Positions 13,112-16,542 of a stretch of 16,542 nt of DNA are shown here, in pieces (position 1 is the stretch's first letter; every line of letters starts with the position of its first letter). The DNA is taken from the NCBI GenBank assembly GCA_964364175.1, contig CAYILR010000062.1:1-16542 (forward strand), read 5' to 3'. The translations under genes and the position numbers were made by a program. Source of the DNA: CAYILR01 sp964364175 (lineage in GTDB: Bacteria; Bdellovibrionota; UBA1018). The notes beneath the pieces were generated by a model, which did not search any database, was not told the origin of the DNA, and saw only the letters and a list, made by a program, of their open reading frames with translations.

Positions 13112-13438
13112 TTAGGCTGCTTCCCCTTGTTTTTTCTTCACCGCAAACAACCGACTAGCAGCTTTCCTGACGCGATCAGCTTCTTTCTCATATTGGCTCT
13201 TACCATTCGGAAAAAGCAGCGACTCAGGAGAAATCCCCAAAGCAGCACCAATCAAAGTAGCTCGTTTGACTCCGATCTCAACCTTATCATTTTCGATAGC
13301 GCTCAAATTGGATTCCGGAATCCCGGTAAGTTTACCGAGTTCTTTAAGAGTCACTTTAAAGTTCTTACGAAAAGCTCGAATCACGCTCCCAGCGGTACTG
13401 TCAGTGGGTAGAAAATCCAAAAGATCCTTGGTTGTCAT
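13112..13438 (-). CDS. HigA-type XRE antitoxin
   Basis: 108 residues with a Cro/C1 HTH at about 18-75: IRAFRKNFKVTLKELGKLTGIPESNLSAIENDKVEIGVKRA, then ALGISPESLLFP. A basic helical tail (YEKEADRVRKAASRLFAVKKK) could wrap the toxin. It starts six bases after the stop of the RelE-like gene, in the toxin-first order typical of higBA modules. It should neutralise the toxin and repress their common promoter at 13773-13801, where an inverted repeat overlaps the spacer. Confidence 0.85.
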   Translation of the reverse strand: MTTKDLLDFLPTDSTAGSVIRAFRKNFKVTLKELGKLTGIPESNLSAIENDKVEIGVKRATLIGAALGISPESLLFPNGKSQYEKEADRVRKAASRLFAVKKKQGEAA

Positions 13439-13444
13439 ATGTGC

Positions 13445-13762
13445 TCACTTTCTTTTCTTGTAGTCGTGTTCAGGAGTGATCCTGACTACAACCACCGTAA
13501 TAATCTCATTCTCAACTCGATAAATAATCCGTCCACGATACCCAAAGCTAGACGACCGGCAGCCTTCCCATTCTCCATGCAAAGCATGGTCGGCCCACAT
13601 ATCCGGCCTTTTGAGGAGTGCATCGGGTCCGCCACCTTCGATGATCGTTCTGCGCCATTCCTTGATGACTTCTAAATCATCACGGGTCAGGTGGCCCGAC
13701 TGGAAAATCGCAGTAGCACTGTCTTCAATCCTAACTTTCCAGGTCCGATGACTTTCGGGCAT
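13445..13762 (-). CDS. RelE/ParE-superfamily toxin (HigB-like)
   Basis: 105 residues, basic. The C-terminal half carries the usual RelE-fold signature: ALLKRPDMWADHAL (48-61), GCRSSSFGYRGRIIYRV (67-83, the core strands with Arg residues) and ITVVVVRITPEHDYKKR (88-104). Such toxins cleave mRNA on the ribosome or, in ParE members, poison gyrase; the RITPEHDY ending favours the RelE/HigB mRNA-interferase side. It is encoded just upstream of an XRE antitoxin, forming a type II module that probably stabilises the mobile element. ATG 13762 is supported by a promoter directly upstream, but the Shine-Dalgarno is weak. Confidence 0.85.
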   Translation of the reverse strand: MPESHRTWKVRIEDSATAIFQSGHLTRDDLEVIKEWRRTIIEGGGPDALLKRPDMWADHALHGEWEGCRSSSFGYRGRIIYRVENEIITVVVVRITPEHDYKKRK

Positions 13763-13772
13763 CTTATTAAAA

Positions 13773-13801
13773 AGAATAACTTATCTTTTTTAGTAAGTCA
13801 A
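13773..13801 (-). promoter_or_regulatory. Toxin-antitoxin promoter with overlapping operator
   Basis: On the minus strand, TTGACT (13801-13796) is 17 bases from TATTCT (13778-13773), a near-consensus sigma-70 pair directly before the toxin start. The spacer is bounded by an inverted repeat, ACTTA (13779-13783) with TAAGT (13794-13798), a likely antitoxin operator. Confidence 0.65.
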
Positions 13802-13937
13802 GTGTTTTGTGGCGGTCCTCTTAACTTATTGCTGAGCGACCTGGATTCAATAAAGACAAGAACTTATAGGGCGCACCTCATTGCGGGTGCCATGCTGGCA
13901 GATTTCGGTGTAGAGCTTTCAGTTTTTGATACCTAGT

Positions 13938-15671
13938 TCAAAGTAGATTCTTGGGATTAAATACTCCCAGTGCAGTAATTCGCGTGGGTGATTTTTCGAT
14001 TACCACCGCTTGCCCGATATTCAAATTTTTGAGTACGTCGTGCTCAACTAACATCTGCCTCGTTTTACGCATATTCCCAAGTCCGGTCTTCTTCGGTAAA
14101 AATGAACCACTTACTTGGTAGCTCTGCTCCTCGGCCTCAATGGTTCCTGCCCACGAACAAACCCTTTCCACAGTTTCGGAATCATCAAGCCTAAACGCAA
14201 TTTTTGTCAGCGGATTAGCGCTTGATGATCTTCCAAACGCAGGACTAACTGCATCGAGATCCTCCAATCCTTGAGTTGAGAGATGAACTCCAAAATGGGC
14301 TTCCCTGAGCTGTTTGATATTTTCGATAAACTCCTTGGAAGCAAAACTTCCAAATTCGTCGACAAACACTGGCATGTACTTGAGATTTTCCTCTGGGACG
14401 GTATCAATCACATACGACCCCAGCCCCTTGATATCTTCTGTGATCATACGACTGAGACGTCTTGCGGTATCTGGATTTCCCAGGGTACTCAGCTGAAAAT
14501 ACGCAATTTGATCCTTTTTGAGTACTTCGTAAAGATCAATTTCATTTTGAGATTCTGTGAAAGACAATACTGGCGTCATCGCGGGGCTATTCAAAATAGA
14601 AAGCTGTGCTTTTAACCCAGAAAGATCTCCATCCTTTAGCGTACCTGCTAGCGCAGTTAATCGGTCGTGCAAATCTTTAGCTTCGGCACCTTGCACACCA
14701 CCCAGATTTGCTTTTTCAAGCAATATGGCCAGCATTCCATCTTGAGCTTCTTTTGTGGTCAGCCTAATCACTTCACTAAAATTCAGAGGCATTTTCAAAA
14801 ATTCAGCGCAAGCTGTGATTGTAACTAAAAACTCACCGGCCAAGGCATGATAATGCTGCTCGCTCCAATTGAGAGCTTCTAAGATTCGATCTTTGATTTG
14901 GCTTGCATTCCCATGTTTGAGTGGATTGTACTGACAGCTATCTTTAGGTTTAGAGAGCCTAAATGCTTTGAAGCGTTTGTCAAAATTAGGATCAAGGACT
15001 TTTCCAATGAGTCTGATAAACTTGAGTGTCGAGTCTGACCCCTTGGGATCAATGACAATGCAGGGTCTTTTATGGTAAACTGCATGCAAAATCATGAGGA
15101 TAATCAGAGTTGTTTTTCCAGATCCTGTGGCACCCAGAATCAAAACATGCGAGTAACACTGCTCTTCAGTCAAATAGCAAACAGTTCCTCGCTTGAGGTC
15201 AAACCCTAGAGGGATTTTGTTTTTATCCTCGAATATTGTCATAAATTTTTTAATGTCTTTAAAATGGTAAATAAAGTCAGACGATTTAACCCTGGGACTT
15301 AGGTTTTTTAGCTGAATGAGAATGGGAGCGAGCAGCAAAAGTAATCCCAGACCTCCGAACCATCCGACGTCAATGAGTCTTGCAATCCAAACCCATTTGA
15401 CATGTAAAAATGCTTCCTGATTTAAAATTTCAAAAAAATATATAGGGAAATTATCCAGCCACAAATACCAGGTAATCATGGAAATTATTGCAATACTGAT
15501 ACCCAAATAAAATAACTTCCATTTTCTCATCGCCTTAAACAAAACTGTTCTATTCCACATCACAAAACCTAAAATTGCTGTGATCGGACCCACAGCAAGC
15601 AGTCCTGCAATTCCTCCTAGGGCCACTGCGCCGTATAAAATTGCCTCTTGTGAATTGTCCTGATCTTTCAT
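13938..15671 (-). CDS. Type IV coupling protein (VirD4/TraG/TraD-like ATPase)
   Basis: 577 residues. The N-terminal 120 residues hold about four hydrophobic segments (about 11-38, 53-71, 75-100, 104-119) that would anchor it in the inner membrane. A FtsK/VirD4-type ATPase domain follows, with Walker A GATGSGKT (180-187), CIVIDPKGSDS (204-214), Walker B MPVFVDEFGSF (433-443) and a sensor-like LSTQGLEDL (464-472). Coupling proteins hexamerise and deliver relaxase-bound DNA to a conjugative type IV secretion channel. ATG 15671 has AAGGAAGGA just upstream. The gene lies 16 bases after the replication-relaxation gene, in one operon with it. No T4SS channel genes are visible in the window; they may lie beyond the right edge, or the element may only be mobilizable. 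Confidence 0.88.
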   Translation of the reverse strand: MKDQDNSQEAILYGAVALGGIAGLLAVGPITAILGFVMWNRTVLFKAMRKWKLFYLGISIAIISMITWYLWLDNFPIYFFEILNQEAFLHVKWVWIARLIDVGWFGGLGLLLLLAPILIQLKNLSPRVKSSDFIYHFKDIKKFMTIFEDKNKIPLGFDLKRGTVCYLTEEQCYSHVLILGATGSGKTTLIILMILHAVYHKRPCIVIDPKGSDSTLKFIRLIGKVLDPNFDKRFKAFRLSKPKDSCQYNPLKHGNASQIKDRILEALNWSEQHYHALAGEFLVTITACAEFLKMPLNFSEVIRLTTKEAQDGMLAILLEKANLGGVQGAEAKDLHDRLTALAGTLKDGDLSGLKAQLSILNSPAMTPVLSFTESQNEIDLYEVLKKDQIAYFQLSTLGNPDTARRLSRMITEDIKGLGSYVIDTVPEENLKYMPVFVDEFGSFASKEFIENIKQLREAHFGVHLSTQGLEDLDAVSPAFGRSSSANPLTKIAFRLDDSETVERVCSWAGTIEAEEQSYQVSGSFLPKKTGLGNMRKTRQMLVEHDVLKNLNIGQAVVIEKSPTRITALGVFNPKNLL

Positions 15672-15687
15672 GCTCGTTTTTCCTTCC

Positions 15688-16416
15688 TTAATACACCGAA
15701 TGAATAAATGTGCGTATGGGTTGAAATCCCTGGCCTACTCGGTAGATTTTGTCTTTTGATAAAATATTCGAAACGCCAATCTTTTTTGAACCGGCTGATG
15801 TTCTTGCGATTTTGTTGAAAATATTCACTGACTCGCAAAAATAGATAACGTGCGTATATTTAGATCTTCCATAAAATGCCATTCGTTTTTGGTATTCGCG
15901 CTCTGATTTGAGAGTTCTTTCCATCTCGATAGCGACCTCTTTGCCTGAGGATCTAAGCACAAGATCGGGGATTGCGACTTCAGTTTTGGATTTGAATCTC
16001 CGCCATTCAGATTCTACATCGGACTCAGTCAAGATGAGAGCATTTGGAAACTCTTCTTTAATGAACTGTCTCACCTCGGTCAGCTGAACTTGGTGTCGCC
16101 ACATTTTTGGATCAGAGTTTGTCTCCGTTGTAGGACTAATTTTTCTAAAAACTTCACTTAGGCGGTAAAGTCGATATTTCCAAATTTCGCTTCCTTTGAG
16201 ATTTAGAATTTCGGCCATTTTCAGATATGCCGACACTGAAATTTTTTTCATCTCGTCAATAGATATAGATTCGATAAGATTTCTTCGGAGTAATTTTCTC
16301 AAACGGCATCTACACGCCTCGTCGTTTACAAAAAATTCTTTTCTCAATTGAGCGAAAGTAGCTACTCCTTGCTCAGAGAGAAAACACATGAGTTGATGAT
16401 CCCGTTTTGTTAGCAT
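15688..16416 (-). CDS. Replication-relaxation (PF13814-like) family protein
   Basis: 242 residues from ATG 16416; a GTG three bases upstream is also possible, with better spacing (8 bases) to GAGGTG. Residues about 3-50 form a winged helix (LTKRDHQLMCFLSEQGVATFAQLRKEFF..., then CRLRKLLRRNLI). The second half has IPDLVLRSSGKEVAIEMERT (about 149-168) and YQKRMAFYGRSKYTHVIYFCES (about 175-196), the pattern of replication-relaxation proteins found beside coupling proteins on plasmids and integrative elements. IPD...AIEME resembles a PD-(D/E)XK-like core with Glu in place of the final Lys. The family's exact activity is poorly established; relaxosome assembly or plasmid replication control is plausible. 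Its start overlaps the upstream stop (TGATG), so translation is coupled. Confidence 0.75.
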   Translation of the reverse strand: MLTKRDHQLMCFLSEQGVATFAQLRKEFFVNDEACRCRLRKLLRRNLIESISIDEMKKISVSAYLKMAEILNLKGSEIWKYRLYRLSEVFRKISPTTETNSDPKMWRHQVQLTEVRQFIKEEFPNALILTESDVESEWRRFKSKTEVAIPDLVLRSSGKEVAIEMERTLKSEREYQKRMAFYGRSKYTHVIYFCESVNIFNKIARTSAGSKKIGVSNILSKDKIYRVGQGFQPIRTFIHSVY

Positions 16417-16542
16417 CACGCTTTTCGCACCTCATGATCTTGAGGTGATGAAGCCATTTTTTTTGATTTTCTTCGAATTTTGACATCGAGTGGCCGATTG
16501 CAGCTGAGTTGACCCACCCGTTTGCAAGGAACTGACCCAGGC
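16416..16542 (-). CDS. Partial gene, C-terminal end of unknown protein
   Basis: A frame enters from the right edge and ends at TGA (16418-16416), sharing one base with the next gene's ATG. The visible 41 residues include VGQLSCNRPLDVKIRRKSKK and end DHEVRKA. The basic character and the tight TGATG overlap suggest a real upstream gene in the same mobile-element operon, perhaps DNA-binding. An internal ATG (13 residues before the stop) could instead mark a tiny leader peptide. The fragment is too short to assign. Confidence 0.45.
   Translation of the reverse strand, partial: PGSVPCKRVGQLSCNRPLDVKIRRKSKKMASSPQDHEVRKA
16428..16447 (-). promoter_or_regulatory. Hairpin covering the relaxation gene's Shine-Dalgarno
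   Basis: CACCTC (16428-16433) pairs with GAGGTG (16442-16447) across eight bases. On the minus-strand mRNA the second arm is the GAGGTG Shine-Dalgarno of the downstream gene. The hairpin would block initiation unless ribosomes translating the upstream frame open it, which fits the TGATG overlap and implies translational coupling. Confidence 0.45.

Noticed and set aside
1..16542. CRISPR arrays, tRNA or rRNA genes
   Set aside because: I saw no regularly spaced direct repeats, and no tRNA- or rRNA-like conserved sequences on either strand. This was by eye; tRNAscan-SE and a CRISPR finder would be decisive.

Overview
The window looks like accessory chromosomal DNA from a Gram-negative predatory-type bacterium of the Bdellovibrionota/Oligoflexia. 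The main clue is a TIGR02147/DUF4423-type protein (2320-3288), a family expanded in Bdellovibrio and Fibrobacter. Supporting clues are many short secreted proteins with classical signal peptides and a moderate-GC background. The taxonomic call is inference.

The centre (about 3.3-9.0 kb) is a complete diversity-generating retroelement (DGR). A secreted protein with a C-terminal formylglycine-generating-enzyme-like, C-type-lectin-fold domain (5096-6625) ends in a variable repeat, VR (6491-6617). Downstream on the same strand lie an HRDC-domain accessory gene (6869-7357), avd (7367-7714), a DGR reverse transcriptase (7711-8724) and the template repeat, TR (8733-8859). TR and VR align without gaps over 127 bases. 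They differ at 14 sites, and all 14 are adenines in TR. This is the signature of adenine-directed mutagenic retrohoming, and it changes 12 residues near the target's C-terminus. The reverse transcriptase would copy TR RNA with Avd, and the mutated cDNA would replace VR to diversify an exported binding protein. The target may be co-expressed with two further secreted proteins (3313-4206, 4236-5003) behind the TIGR02147-type gene.

Left of this block are a small unknown gene ending at an intrinsic terminator (437-823), a structured intergenic region (854-1015) and a secreted gluzincin-like metallopeptidase (1098-2264) that diverges from the TIGR02147-type gene across a palindromic promoter region.

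Right of the DGR are a divergent pair, a small coiled-coil protein and an XRE regulator (9059-9610). Next comes a TPP riboswitch (about 9664-9749) in front of an exported eight-cysteine protein that is not a recognisable thiamine gene (9757-10371). A 460-base gene-free stretch follows, filled with long nested inverted repeats (10386-10693).

From 10.8 kb to the right edge every gene is on the minus strand and the content is mobile-element-like. In transcription order from the right edge it holds a partial gene, a replication-relaxation-type protein, a VirD4/TraG-like coupling ATPase, a HigBA/RelE-type toxin-antitoxin pair, a PD-(D/E)XK nuclease-like protein and two unknown ORFs. This is probably part of a conjugative or mobilizable element with defence-type cargo.
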